A stretch of DNA of 64,000 nucleotides from Rhynchonema sp. JSB1_4 (taxonomy: Eukaryota > Nematoda > Chromadorea > Monhysterida > Xyalidae), in contig JASAMV010002293.1 of the NCBI GenBank assembly GCA_030248065.1, positions 1 through 64,000 on the forward strand. Reading direction: 5' to 3'. Below, in pieces: positions 43,541 to 54,750 of this stretch. How positions within the stretch are numbered: the first letter of the stretch is position 1; each line of letters begins with the position of its first letter. Below the pieces are notes generated by a model that worked only from the letters and a program-made list of their open reading frames with translations, was not told the DNA's origin and did no database searches. The translations under genes were made by a program, and so were the position numbers.

Positions 43541-45539
43541 AAAAATGGAAAATAAAAATAGTTCGCTTTTCAAATTCTGCAAATGGGAAAACTTCGGTAA
43601 GTGAAGGTGAAACATGAGCTAAGCTAACCGTTTGCGTTCTTCATGTTGCTGCAGAATCAAAAGGCCCAGAACGGTGTGCATGGTGGCCAGAAATAATACG
43701 CTCGTACATCTCAAGAGTTCACACGTGCTTTCGGCGAGTTGAACGAAGATGTAGTGCAGGTCATAAAACCGCAGCCAAAAACCGTCACTTTTCAGTGCAT
43801 CGGCAACACTTGATAGCAACAGATGGCCACAGTTCACCTCGGGACTCGATATCACAAACAGCATCGTTACGGCGAAGGAACAGCAGATCACGTGTTTGGG
43901 CAGCATGATGTCAGATTGGGAAGAGACAGTCAAGTTTTCAAGTGTTCAATGCAAAATGAACCTGGTTGGCTTCGATTGTATCCGGACGAATTGGTTCGAG
44001 AAAGCCATCACAGATGCGCGCATGACGGTTTGACGTTCTGGTGCTAAACAAGGTCTTTTTGCTTAAAACTTGACAGCAATCGCGTGGCGCGAAAATTTTG
44101 ACATTTTTTACACCACGGATCAATAAATGGGGCCTTTCGCATTTCAAACCCCCTTCAAACTTCGCATGTGTTTAGACAGCGGTCAAGGCGTCACCGGAGG
44201 TCTAACGTTCAGCATGCGTCCAGGAGATGCCCTTCAAGACGAACATCCGCGAACAAAATCAAATGTGGACCAGCCCAATTTCTACCTGCGCATCCAGGCA
44301 ACTCGCCTGATGACAAGGGCAGTCAAGGCGCAGAATGTTTCGCACGATATTTGCTCCTGCCTCACTATAGAATTTCGCTTTTCTTTTTATTTCGAATTGC
44401 AACGAATTGTTCATGCGTGGCTGCTAAATGTTTCAAGGTCTGCTTGTCGCGCTGGAACAATTCGTTGAAATTCGAAATCTAAAGAAAAGCGAAATGCCAT
44501 AGTTAGTGTTGTTGCACGTTTCATGCGAATCATTCATTCGCCTTGACACCTTTTTGATCAAGCAGTTTGCCTGAATGCGCAGGTATAAATTGGGCTGGTC
44601 CGCCGCACACTTTGTTCCCGGATGTTCTTCTTAAAGTGCATCTCCTGGTCGCATGCTGCAGATTGGGTTCTTGGTGCGTGAGAGTTTAATAACGCCCTGA
44701 ACAATATTCAAATGCGTGCAAAGTTTGAAGGCGGTTTGAAATGCGAAAGGCCCCCTTTAAGAAAAGGCCACTTTTGAAGAATTGTGTGCTATTTTTTGCC
44801 TGTGCTATGTGCGGTACAGATTGTGTTTCTTTACATAAGAAATTATGTAGAAACTGCTCTGCCAATCGTCGGACCACGGCATGGCGCACGGCTACAGTCT
44901 GCGTCAACGTCTGCTTCGGTCACGTGCCCTTTCGGCACAACGCACCAACATCTGGCAGCAGCAAGACAACGTGGCCGGATGGACCTATTTCTCGAAACAC
45001 GGTTGGTGCTCAACGGAACGAGTTGGTCCAATATATAATTACACTAGAATTGCACGTGCGCTGCCTGCCATACCATGCCCATTCATCCAACGGGAACGGA
45101 TAATTTTGAACACTGCGTGTTTTGTCGTGTTGCCAATTTCGACCAGTTTTCACAGACGGGGGTGCACCAGGCCATCGTCAGTACCAGTGCACAGGACGGC
45201 CACTTGTTCTTATTTTATTCTTTCAATTTCCAAGGCTCCTTGCCTGTGCAGCAAAGTACCAGGAAGAAATCGCGTTGCATGCGCCAAGCGCGATCACAGT
45301 ATACGCACACTCGCCCTTGTCACACGGCACTAAAGACTGTATTTTATCCAAATTCAGGCAACGGCATAGTGCGCGAACCAGCAGCTGCTATTCCAGAGCA
45401 GATCGCAACGACTGTGCTGGAACAGTCGCCAGTTGATGACCAAGAGACCAAAGGAACACCAACTGAAGGGGTGGACACTTGTGTTGAGTGCAGGTTGAAG
45501 GATCGATGCAAGGCGATCACTGATGTTGCTGCTGTGTGA
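43541..45539 (+). CDS. Unresolved plus-strand gene, best supported last exon 45048-45539
   Basis: A last exon opens after TTACACTAG at 45047 and runs to TGA 45537-45539. It encodes CTCAACHTM, CVFC and near the end CVECRLKDRC, with an acidic stretch (EQSPVDDQETKGTPTEG) between. Upstream, 43541-43592 reads MENKNSSLFKFCKWENF before a good GTAAGT donor and could be a first exon. A middle exon near 44873-45005 is possible, but its frame is not settled. The Cys pairs may bind metal. No family is recognised. A TIR element (44127-44757) lies in the presumed intron. Confidence 0.35.
43619..43933 (-). CDS. Possible membrane-protein exon
   Basis: On the minus strand an open segment ending at TAG 43619 contains MLPKHVICCSFAVTMLFVIS and, further on, LRCTSVLFLATMHTVLGLLIL followed by a basic end (EERKRLA). 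Two hydrophobic stretches suggest membrane spans. It could be the last exon of a receptor or transporter gene, or two exons separated by an unseen intron. I do not recognise the family. Confidence 0.3.
   Translation of the reverse strand: MTVSSQSDIMLPKHVICCSFAVTMLFVISSPEVNCGHLLLSSVADALKSDGFWLRFYDLHYIFVQLAESTCELLRCTSVLFLATMHTVLGLLILQQHEERKRLA
44127..44757. mobile_element. TIR element with GGGGCCTTTCGCATTTCAAACC ends
   Basis: Arms of about 50 bp (GGCCTTTCGCATTTCAAACC and complement) bound 630 bp. The interior shares the GAATTTCGCTTTTCTTT, GGAACAATTCGT and TTTGCCTGAATGCGCAGGTA segments with the 61421 TTAA element, so the two are related. The right flank is TTTAA. The left flank has lost TTAA. 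Confidence 0.65.
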
Positions 45540-46031
45540 AACACCAAACACTTGCTTGTCATTATAAAAAAGCCGATTTGATATCAATCATGCCCCACAG
45601 CAGTGTTGATCGAAATTGTTAGAATTCTTTTTTATACAGGCAGAGGAAAACACAAATGAACTGTTGAGAGATTGAACTAGACCTATACGTTTTTGCCATA
45701 GTCTTCCGTCGTTCAGGTGTGTTTCGAGTTCGTGATCGGTGCAGTGCATCATGTGGAAGGTAAACGCAGTACTTTTTTGCGTTAATCTCGCACTAGCGAC
45801 TTTCAGCTGAACGTTGTACGCCCGCTGACGGTGATGGAGTGCACCCGATTGGGCCCGAAACGTCTGTAGAAACAACACCTATTGTGTGTTCATCAGTATG
45901 TATTTCGTTCCACAAAGACGAGCCACAAATATGACACGGTATGGCATTCAACACTAATATTCTAAATCTAGGAAACAGCGCAGCGCGTGCGAGAGAACAG
46001 CCACTGAAGTTGTGTTGGCATCTCATAAATA

Positions 46032-46296
46032 TTGGTCGCACAATGACTTTATAAGAATTGGTCAAATTTTTTTCCTGAATCGCAAAGCAGGCTAGTGACG
46101 GAGCAATGACGTTGCGTTGCGCGATCACACACAAAACGAGAATGTTTCAGACCTGCGGCAACGTGGTTGATCTGCTAGATTATTTTCAGCTGAAAATGTT
46201 TTGTGAGAATCACAAATAGCACAGTAGTTAAGAGTGACTGAACGTGAAAATCAGGATTGATTTTGATGAATTCTTATATGGTCATTGTGCGACCAA
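46032..46296. mobile_element. 265-bp TA MITE (TTGGTCGCACAATGAC), copy 1
   Basis: The TIRs TTGGTCGCACAATGAC and GTCATTGTGCGACCAA are perfect for 16 bp and flanked by TA. A nearly identical copy lies at 57692-57966. TA duplication suggests Tc1/mariner-type mobilisation. Confidence 0.85.
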
Positions 46297-46506
46297 TATC
46301 TTGCTGTTGTTCACTGCAGCTGTTCCATGATATTCAACTCGCCATAAAATTTGATCTTCACCCAAAACGTGCTGGAGTTTCCTTCTTAACAGTTTTTTTT
46401 TCGCTCCAATCTACATGTACATACGCATGTAAGAGTATTTTCGTATTCAAGATACGCGAATGATGTGTTTCTGGGGACTAGGAGAGCTGAACAACAATCA
46501 ACCGTA

Positions 46507-47151
46507 TAGTCCAGCCACGTGCTCATGAGACGACTCTTTTTAAAGCCTGCTTGGCCAGACTCGAAAAATGCGCCGGTTGTATAGGCAATCCGCCAGCTCA
46601 TGGCACTCAACACACACAGGCTGCATGCTAAATTACTGAAGTCAATGAATGCCTCTATTCTCTGCAGTTATCGGTTGAAACATCCCCAAATTTTGCAACA
46701 GTGCAGAAAAGTGTTATGTCAAGCAGGAAATAAAAACCGAATAAATTAAACAACTACCATCAAAGTACGGCAATCGCTCAAAGTGTACATTTTGTTTAGA
46801 AGATGGTGTGTGCTGCTGCATGCGCTGTGTGTATAAAAAGTGCCATGAGCCGATGGATTGCCTATACGTGTTTTCGCAAACAAAAGAAAGAGATTGGGCC
46901 GAGAGACATGATGACAAGTTCCAGCTGGCTGACCTCAATTTGTTGCGTGCTTACGCGAACAGCAAGATCGTTCAACACACAAATGTTTTGGGAGTAAAAA
47001 GGGAATTTGCGCACCGAGGTGGAGAGCGTGTTTTTAAAAAATACATGCATTTCTCTTTCTTTCATTTCCGAAATGCGTGGAACCGGAACATTATTGGATC
47101 CGTTCAAGTCAACTTCAAAATAAGTCGTCTCATGAGTTCGTGGCTGGACTA
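46507..47151. mobile_element. 645-bp TA element (TAGTCCAGCCACG), long copy
   Basis: The termini TAGTCCAGCCACGTGCTCATG and its near complement are flanked by TA. An open frame across the centre (about 46808-47140) encodes a protein-like peptide (CVYKKCHEPMDCLYVFS, KERDWAERHDDKF). Differences from the short copy at 47995 change residues freely, so coding constraint is not evident. Confidence 0.75.
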
Positions 47152-47566
47152 TACACGATGTGGAGAGTCTACAAACGCCTAGAGTCTCCAAGTAGCTACG
47201 CAATCGCAACGACCAAGTGGGACGACAGACAGAACGCGCCATCGTATGAACGGGATGCGATATCGGGTGGATTAATGCCGACCCAACGATTCGATCGATC
47301 ACAATTGAGTGTCTCATCATTGACCGACCATCACGAACAAGAAAGGTGTCGTGCGTCGTGTCCCGACCCGAGAGCAGAACGCACGACATCATCATTTCGG
47401 TTCGTGTCAGTGGCGGTCCAACGCTACGTAAGGGCTTTGACGTTGTGTGTAGCTATACTATGTTGACAGTTTAATATTGAGCGAGATAAGAACGCATACA
47501 CGCACAAAATGTACACAAAAGGCACACTACGATACATAGTGCGCGTGTGATACCCGCTTCGACATC

Positions 47567-49181
47567 ATGTGGTGCTCACAACACAGGCCATTTGATTGTA
47601 GACGTGATATTGACTGTAAAAATAATCATATGTCTTCTCACCCGATCACCATAAATGGGAATTTACGCTTGGGGCCGAAGTATACCATACCTCGGGTGCA
47701 ACACTTGGGTAAAGTAAGTGACATCAATTTTGTGAACTGTGCGTTGCGTTGTCATGAATCATGGTATTTTTTAATGCTTTCTCTGACATCTAGACCATTG
47801 CAAACCGCCTATATGACAATAAAGAGCAGCTGGTGATACTGGGTGAAGGCAACGGAACGTTCAGTATTGCTGTGGTGGCTGCTTTGGCCAAAGCGTCAGG
47901 CAGGAGACCAAGTTGGGATGGAGTGCTGGTCACGAGGCTATTTGAGGGATTGAAGTTGGACGATTTTGGTCAGGTCAATAAAATCAAAATTGTATAGTCC
48001 AGCCACGTGCTCATGAGACGACTCGCTTGACCAGATTCAAAAATGCGCCAGTTACACGGGTTTTCGCAAACAAAAGAAAGAGATTGGGCCGAGAGACATG
48101 ATGACAAGTTCCGGCTGGCTGAGCTCAATTTGTTGCGTGATTGCGCGAACAGCAACGTCGTTCAACACACAGATGTTTTGGAAGTCAAAAGCGATGTTTT
48201 TAAAAAATACATGCGTTTCTCTTTCTTTCATTTCCGAAATACGTGGAACCGGAACATTATTGGACCCGTTCGAGTCAACTTCAAAATAAGTCGTCTCATG
48301 AGTTCGTGGCTGCACTATACTTTTTCTTTGCTTTTTCTTAAAAAGGGATAAGCGAAGCACTTTCAGATTCGCCAACGTTGCGCAGATGACTGCGAATCGT
48401 TGGCCGAAACGGTCGATCTGCTCATGCCGAAACCCACTGACCAACACTGGTTACAGGTGTGCATTATGTCTTTTGAGAATATATTCGAGGATAATCCAAT
48501 CATTGCGGTATGTGAACGGAACTGGTTCTGCAAATGAAACTCAAATGTAACATATTTTTTCAGATTGGTGTTGATGCCACAAAGTTGATGGAAAATGTGC
48601 CGTTCAGGCAAGCTGTCGGTGACGAACAGCCCAGCATACTGATGTTTCAAGCTCCGTGGGTGTACCCGGAAGGGGAAGGTCTACTTTGGCAGTTACTCAG
48701 GGAAACAATGCAAAGCGCTTCGCAGTTGCAAGCAAACACTGGAGGATTGGTTGTATGGGGGTTGCATGCAAAAGTAAAATATACTGTTCTGTTTCCCCAC
48801 GAAACATCATTGAAAAAGTATGCCCCAATTTCAGCAACACACACGTGATGAAGCAGCTGGTCTTGTGAAGGTTCATTCCTTACATTTCGTTCAAAAAATT
48901 GATTGACAGTATTTGTGCCAATTTTAGCATTTGTCATTATATGACAGTAGCCCTTTCGAGTATATGACCATGTGATGTTTCAGCGCGATCTGCATCATCT
49001 TGCTGGCGTGTACACAATGGAATTCCAGATTGACGCACTGCAGAAGGCTATCGAAATCTATGGATTCTCAAGTGTCGATGACATTTACGCTTTGCACGAA
49101 GATTATGAGTTTTTGGGTTGGTTTCAAAACTTGGGTTTTACTTCAATCAAGAACTTGGGTGATATTTTCAAAACGGTGTAA
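47567..49181 (+). CDS. BMT5/DUF2431-like Rossmann methyltransferase
   Basis: Five exons, all in phase 0, are read at 47567-47713, 47794-47973, 48367-48507, 48564-48773 and 48984-49181. The second exon contains LVILGEGNGTFSIAVVAALA, which corresponds to the GEGxFSFSxALA SAM-binding motif of BMT5-like (DUF2431) proteins. The fourth has IGVDATKLMENVPF, matching the GVDATxL motif, and then ILMFQAPWVYPEGEG in the place of the usual FNFPH catalytic-site motif. Characterised BMT5 methylates a uridine in large-subunit rRNA. Here the altered FNFPH-like motif makes the activity uncertain. The last residues and the TAA stop are encoded by the 49157 TIR element. The third intron contains a TA MITE (47995-48317). 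The start ATG is the first in frame, but an upstream exon is possible. Confidence 0.55.
47995..48317. mobile_element. 323-bp TA element, deletion derivative
   Basis: It has the same TIRs as the 46507 element and is flanked by TA (47993-47994, 48318-48319). Homology covers both ends and the TTGGGCCGAGAGACATGATG segment, but about 320 bp are missing. It lies in an intron of the methyltransferase-like gene. Confidence 0.8.
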
Positions 49182-49757
49182 AGGTCAGTTGGGTGTAAAG
49201 GTCGGTGGAAGGCTCGGTGTGAGAAAGTTCAGTGTAAGCTTGAAACATTGCACGCTGAGCAAGCAGCAGACGCGCGTTTCTAAACGAATGGTCAACTTTG
49301 ACAGTCTGCTGTGCTAATGTAAATCGTTTGTTTGCAATATTGTTTGTTTAGGCTGGTTGCACAAGCGTTTCTAAACGATATTTATGAATTTCGTAACCTT
49401 TTATGGAGCCGTTTTGATTTCGTGCTGTGATCAGTTAGTGATGTCAAAATTTTTGGCACCGCCGTCAATGAATGTTCAATTTCTCAACAGCCTTGCGGCG
49501 AAATGTTATGTAACTTACAAATATTCCTTTAAAACGTTCATGCAACCAGCTTAAATGGACCAGATTGCAAACAAGCGCTTTACGCTTGCACAGCAAACCA
49601 TCAAAGTTGACCTTTCGTTTGGAAACGCGCGTCTGCTGCTTGCTCAGCGTGCAATGTTTCAAGCTTACAACCGAGCTTACACTGAACTTTCTCACACCGA
49701 GCTTTCCACCGACCTTTACACCCAACTGACCTTTACACCGTTTCGAAAATATCACCC
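49157..49757. mobile_element. 601-bp TIR element inside a coding exon
   Basis: This is the second copy of the 6916 element, with GGGTGATATTTTCAAAACGG and the complement as termini. The flanking triplets are CTT and ATT, so the duplication is imperfect. Its left end continues the reading frame of the methyltransferase-like gene for seven codons to TAA. Confidence 0.85.
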
Positions 49758-49830
49758 ATTGACAGCGCTGTAGCGCACAATAAAATGATTTGAAGCACGC
49801 GATACGATCTGTGCGGTTTCAAGCGGCCGC

Positions 49831-49849
49831 TGTGTGTGTGTGTGTGTGT
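49831..49849. repeat. (TG)n microsatellite
   Basis: About nine TG dinucleotides are found downstream of the methyltransferase-like gene. Confidence 0.9.
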
Positions 49850-51543
49850 CACTGCAACATCCAGAAACACAAAGAAATGGGCTAAAAATGCCACAAAATT
49901 CACATTTCATTGAATTTTTGGCCTTTTTGATTCAGGCGCCGATGACCAACTTCATCTGAGCATCTTGTCACACGGCTACCATCACTCGGCATCAGCTGGA
50001 GGCTCTGTTGATGTTCATCATTTATGGCACCAACAATGGGTGTTCTTGGTGTACAGACGAAAAGTTGATGTATTGAGAAAAGTTGATTGATTAAGATTTA
50101 ATCAGTTTTCTTTCCTTGCTGCATGCAGTTTTATTATTTCTGATCTCGATGTGTCTCCTCGTGAGCTAAGAACCACTGTGTGCAACTACATGCATAGTTG
50201 CCCGGCAAATTATCTTGGATGACACGTACCTAATACTGGAGCGTCTGTGTTCAACTCACCGTGACAAAAACTTGCCTGATCCACCACCATTCAATCGCTC
50301 TGACAGAAAAGAGTAAGAATCGACATAAAGGTGTCGAGCACATAGATGTGAAGAACAGAGAGACAACACCATTGAACAGAGTCAATTGTTGTGTCTGTCA
50401 CGCGAGATAAAGTTCCATTGAAACAGCATGGCACTAAGGGTGTTTACCCAAAGTTAATTCGATTAAATGTTGCATAATATACGCATAAACGTTGACTATG
50501 ATCTGGCCTATGCAGGCATCTCGTATCTTAATTGGCAGAAATCCACAATTTAAAAAAAAACATTCACATTTGTTTTTCAATTATTTCGAGTTTGATAATA
50601 CTAAACCCTCAGTCTCAATGCAGTCTCGGTCGCTCGCCAAGCGCATCACCACAGATTACTCATCACGTGATTAATCCACACGCATGTAAACATGTGAGCG
50701 CAATATCCGGCCTCTGAAATGTGCAAAAAACATTGATGACTATGGTGTAGCAGTGTAACTAATGACTAAATTTCAGTATTTTATTTACGTTTATTCCACA
50801 CAAACTTGATTTTCGGACTGGGCTGAACTCACCTCATCACCGGCGCAAAGCTATGCAAACTCAAACAACCGCTATGCTGCATGTATACAACAATAGCGCG
50901 CCACGCATGTCACTTACAATAGAATGATTGTGTTTGAATAAAATTTTGGAAAATAAAAATAAAATCGAACTCTCTCTCCGTCGAAAAGAGTGCTCAGGGC
51001 CAATGTTGTTGTCGCACATTTGCGGGTATGATGCTTTGAATTTGTTGAGTATACTCCGCAAGACTATAGGTATGTATGTATGTATGTATTATGTCTGACA
51101 TTATTTTAAATACATTCAGCACCCTTCAAATGTCAACGATGGTGGTCAAAACTAATAATTTTTATAGATAAAGTATGCAGGAATAATAGGATGACTGGTC
51201 TCGGTCGGTCTTTAGTCAACCATAACGGACTTTTTGGGCCGGTCAGTTTTTGGCAGGCATCGTGCTGGAATTTAGTTTAGTCACTCAAAAGCAGTGTGGT
51301 TTTTTAATTCCTAAATATTTACCCGCTGTTATACATATGTATGTATACTGTATGTATGCTATGCCGTTGGGGTCAACATAACAGGTTTTTATGGAAATCT
51401 GCAAATCGTATGACCGTAATAATCATAATAAGCGGCACGATTTTACGCAAAACTGACTTTTATTAGTTGCGGCGAGAATGAGGCATGTATACTTTTTTCA
51501 GACTTCAGAATTGAAAATTCAAAAAATCTGAAAATCACCCAAA
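49850..51543. other. Intergenic region with a (GTAT)n tract
   Basis: No exon or paired TIR is convincing in this 1.7 kb. A (GTAT)n microsatellite of about five units lies at 51070-51089. The promoter of the next gene is presumably in its last few hundred bases, but no motif stands out. Confidence 0.45.
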
Positions 51544-54115
51544 ATGTCTCGATCCAAAGTCTACGAATACATGCGCTCGGTGTTTGGCAGGTCAACATCA
51601 GCCTCCGAGCAGGACTTTGCGCGTCAGAGCGACGTCAGCATCAGCACTGATCCGAAATCGGCCAGACAAAAGTCGAAGTCCTTGACATGTGAGTGCGCGG
51701 CGCGGGCTGTTGTTTTTGTGATTTGGTGTGCGAAACGCGCAACCGTAACATTAGTGAAACATAAAATGTTGACGGAATTGCCATTTGAATCTTATGCCAT
51801 TTGGTGACTGGATTATCTGGTATTCATGCCCAAATTTGATGGAACGGCCTCTTGTGTGCTGAGCACACAATAGCGAGGAGACCACGAATGTTTCACCACC
51901 ATCGCAAAGTGCCCACAACCTCATCTGCTCATCCTAACTGTTGGCATCGATCAAACTTGGCTATCAGATTTTCCCTCATGGTTGTGACTGAAGGCGTTAG
52001 ATCGCAGGTGATCGACGCAAACATGCGAGTCAGGAAAAGCTCACTTTTGTGCCCCTCAAAACATACCTAACTAACATGATTTCAGCTATGTACAGTAGTT
52101 CATTCTTCAAGGAACCAATTTTTTGGTGATTCGGAATAAAAAAGTAATTTTTTAAAAAAAATGTGAAGTTTTTCTAAAAAAAGTTCGACAACAAACATGT
52201 TTTTGATCGATTCTTGCTCATGCCACTAACTTCGATCAGTATAAAAGTGCGCTTATCACTTGCTCATGAGAGCGACTTTACCTGGACGGATGACGATCTT
52301 TAACACAAAATTTGACTGATCCCAGGTTTGGTACCGACTATCCGTGCCAAACAAATGTCATCATAAAAATTTCCAAGAACGCTGCGATATGCATTTTGCA
52401 GCCGTGTTCCCCCCACCTCCGAGTGGCGTGGTTGTGACCACAACCAGTCGTACGTATCGCACGGTCAAACAGGACAGTCGAAATGGCACTGGCAACAGCA
52501 CGATCACGACAAGTGGTACAGCCAGTGCACCGGGCGTCATCGAAACGTGAGTGTGTTGGGCACATTTGCGATCATAGATGCTTTTTTAAAGTGAATATGT
52601 GTAGCTCAGTTGGTGATCGGATGGTCCGGGTTCCGGTCTGGGTAGACTGATTACATCAATGGGCTTGTAGATCAGATCGTAATGTCGAGGTTCACCTCGA
52701 TCCCATATTCAAGTTTGGCATTTTGACATCGACCTTGATGGCCCGCGATGGGCATGATAACAACGGTGGTTTACACGCGATCGTTAATTAATCGATCAAG
52801 CAAAACAAAACACAAAAAGCAAGGCAAAACAAAATCGATCGTGCAACAGAAAGGAGGTCGTCTGCTTGGCTCGCTGATGTTACACGCTAAAGTGTACTCG
52901 ATAAACACCGCTGATCTGTTTTGCCGATACAGTTCTTTCCGGGTCTCCAACATCGCTGCAGATTGATGCTGCATGTACTGTTACGTCCCATGATATGTAA
53001 TGGACCACTTGTGACGTCAATGGGCATGATAACAAGCTTCAGACGCATACGCACTACAACATCAACTGCATGAAATCCGTACCACGAACAAAATTATTAA
53101 TCACAAATGAGCCCTCGGTGTTCCACAATTTCTCTGTATTCCAGCGGGGGCCCACCGCATCACGGCGACAACCCACAAGACAATCGCTGCTGCACTGCAT
53201 TCGTCTACGTCACACTCGCGATCATTTCGTTCGGAATCGCTGCTGCCTTTACGGTCGGTCCCGGGTTCTCACTTTGTAGCCATCTCGGGAATTGGGAACT
53301 GAACATTCTCGGCTGCACTCGTAAGTTTTGATAAATGTAACACGACATCTGTGTGTGCCACCCAAGTTTCGGTCTCCGATTTGCGATGTTCGTGTGGTGC
53401 GGAATCCTTGATGGTACAAAAACAAAATTAGTTCCCGATTACCGATATGACTGGACACTGGACACGCCCAAGGTTTTCCGATTCACTGTGCACTGGTTCT
53501 ATGAATATCCATAACGGGTATCATACGGTATGTAAATACACGTCGTGTAAAGCCTTACTCCTGCCTGCATTCTGAAGTGTCATCTGTGGTCTGGAAATTT
53601 CTTTCCTCATCTGTCCGCGTTGCAGTGTCTAATGCTGCTTGCAGGCCATCGCCATTTATCCCGGCAAGGACGTCTACCACGTGTTTATGATCTGGATTGG
53701 TAAGTTTGATCAGAAAAATGATTAGGTAGTTTATTTTGCTTTGATCCTGCTGGAAGTAAAGAACTTGATAAAAAATATCGGCGCACGGGCAATTAAGCAA
53801 ACCGGTATGAGCAAGACAACTTAAAAGAAAAAAGGGCAGAGTCCAAAAAGAAGCAGAACCTAGTAAAAACCATTGGGGCCTAAGCCAGCCCAACCACAAA
53901 ACTGGGCCAAAGCCAGCCCAACCAGAAGACTAAGTCTACGTGCAAGCGCGCATAGAGACGATAACGCGCACCCTAACTAACTTCGTTGGTGCTATATACC
54001 CATTCATAGGAACTTCGCATTCAGGTGTATTCGGCTTTGGCGCAATGTTCCTGATGCATCGAGGCTGCAAGATCGCCACCGAAATCAATCATTGGTCATG
54101 AAGTTGCATTTATGA
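51544..54115 (+). CDS. Small multi-exon membrane protein, family unknown
   Basis: Exon 1 (51544-51688) starts at ATG and encodes a Ser/Arg/Lys-rich cytoplasmic-type segment (MSRSKVYEYMRSVFGR). Exon at 52326-52546 encodes PPPPSGVVVTTTSRTY and a Thr/Ser/Asn-rich stretch. Exon at 53145-53320 joins it in phase and encodes CCTAFVYVTLAIISFGIAAA, a membrane span. Exons at 53645-53699 and from 54025 would encode a second hydrophobic segment (YHVFMIWIGVFGFGAMFLMH) ending at 54101. That frame does not follow from the previous donor phase. The phase-consistent frame ends at 54115 and is less protein-like. An exon may be missing between 51.7 and 52.3 kb as well. I do not recognise the family. Confidence 0.45.
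52593..52711 (+). repeat. SINE-like tRNA-derived sequence
   Basis: GTGTAGCTCAGTTGGTGATC (A-box-like) is followed by GGTCCGGGTTCCGGTCT (B-box-like). Short inverted ends GAATATG and CATATTC enclose it. It lies in an intron of the membrane protein gene. Confidence 0.45.
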
Positions 54116-54750
54116 TTTTATTTGCCTGGTATTTTCTCCAATCAGTTTTTACGAATTATTACCACAGTATTCCTCTTTTATCCGTTGCTGTATGCATTCA
54201 TAACATATTCTGCAGTGCTGTGTAAATAAATATCGCCAATTTACGTTATTTGCTGGCTGTAAAATATCAAGAACTTCACGGTGTACACAAACAAATTATA
54301 AATAACAGCTCGGGAATGTGCATTATGCTGGTTGGATATTCTGTCAAACAGAACAGCCAATCAGCACCTTGAATCATGTGAATTTGAAAGATTTGGCTAA
54401 AAGAAACAATAAACGTGCTAATGTGCGGATAAAATAATTTGTGTAAAAAAGCCTAGAATGTGAGCAGATGGATTCAAATATCAGCAAAATATCATATCCC
54501 ACTAACACACAGTAACGGCTATAAATTGACGCCAGCTAACAGAAACAACGAAATAATCGCGCATTAGCGACACACTCACGAAACAAACGACAAAATTCAC
54601 AAACATGCGCAACTTCCAAAAGGCCATTGTGTACCTGATCAAACAACCTTGGGTAATAAAAGCTGTGAGAAACTAGAAGATTGAGAAAAAACTAGCTGGG
54701 TACAACCCAAAGACAAAAACAGAAAAAACAACAAAACTATCAAACACTCT

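Noticed and set aside
44741..45103. Alternative frame over 44.74-45.10 kb
   Set aside because: It overlaps the end of the TIR element and competes with two other open frames. None could be tied to the last exon by phase.
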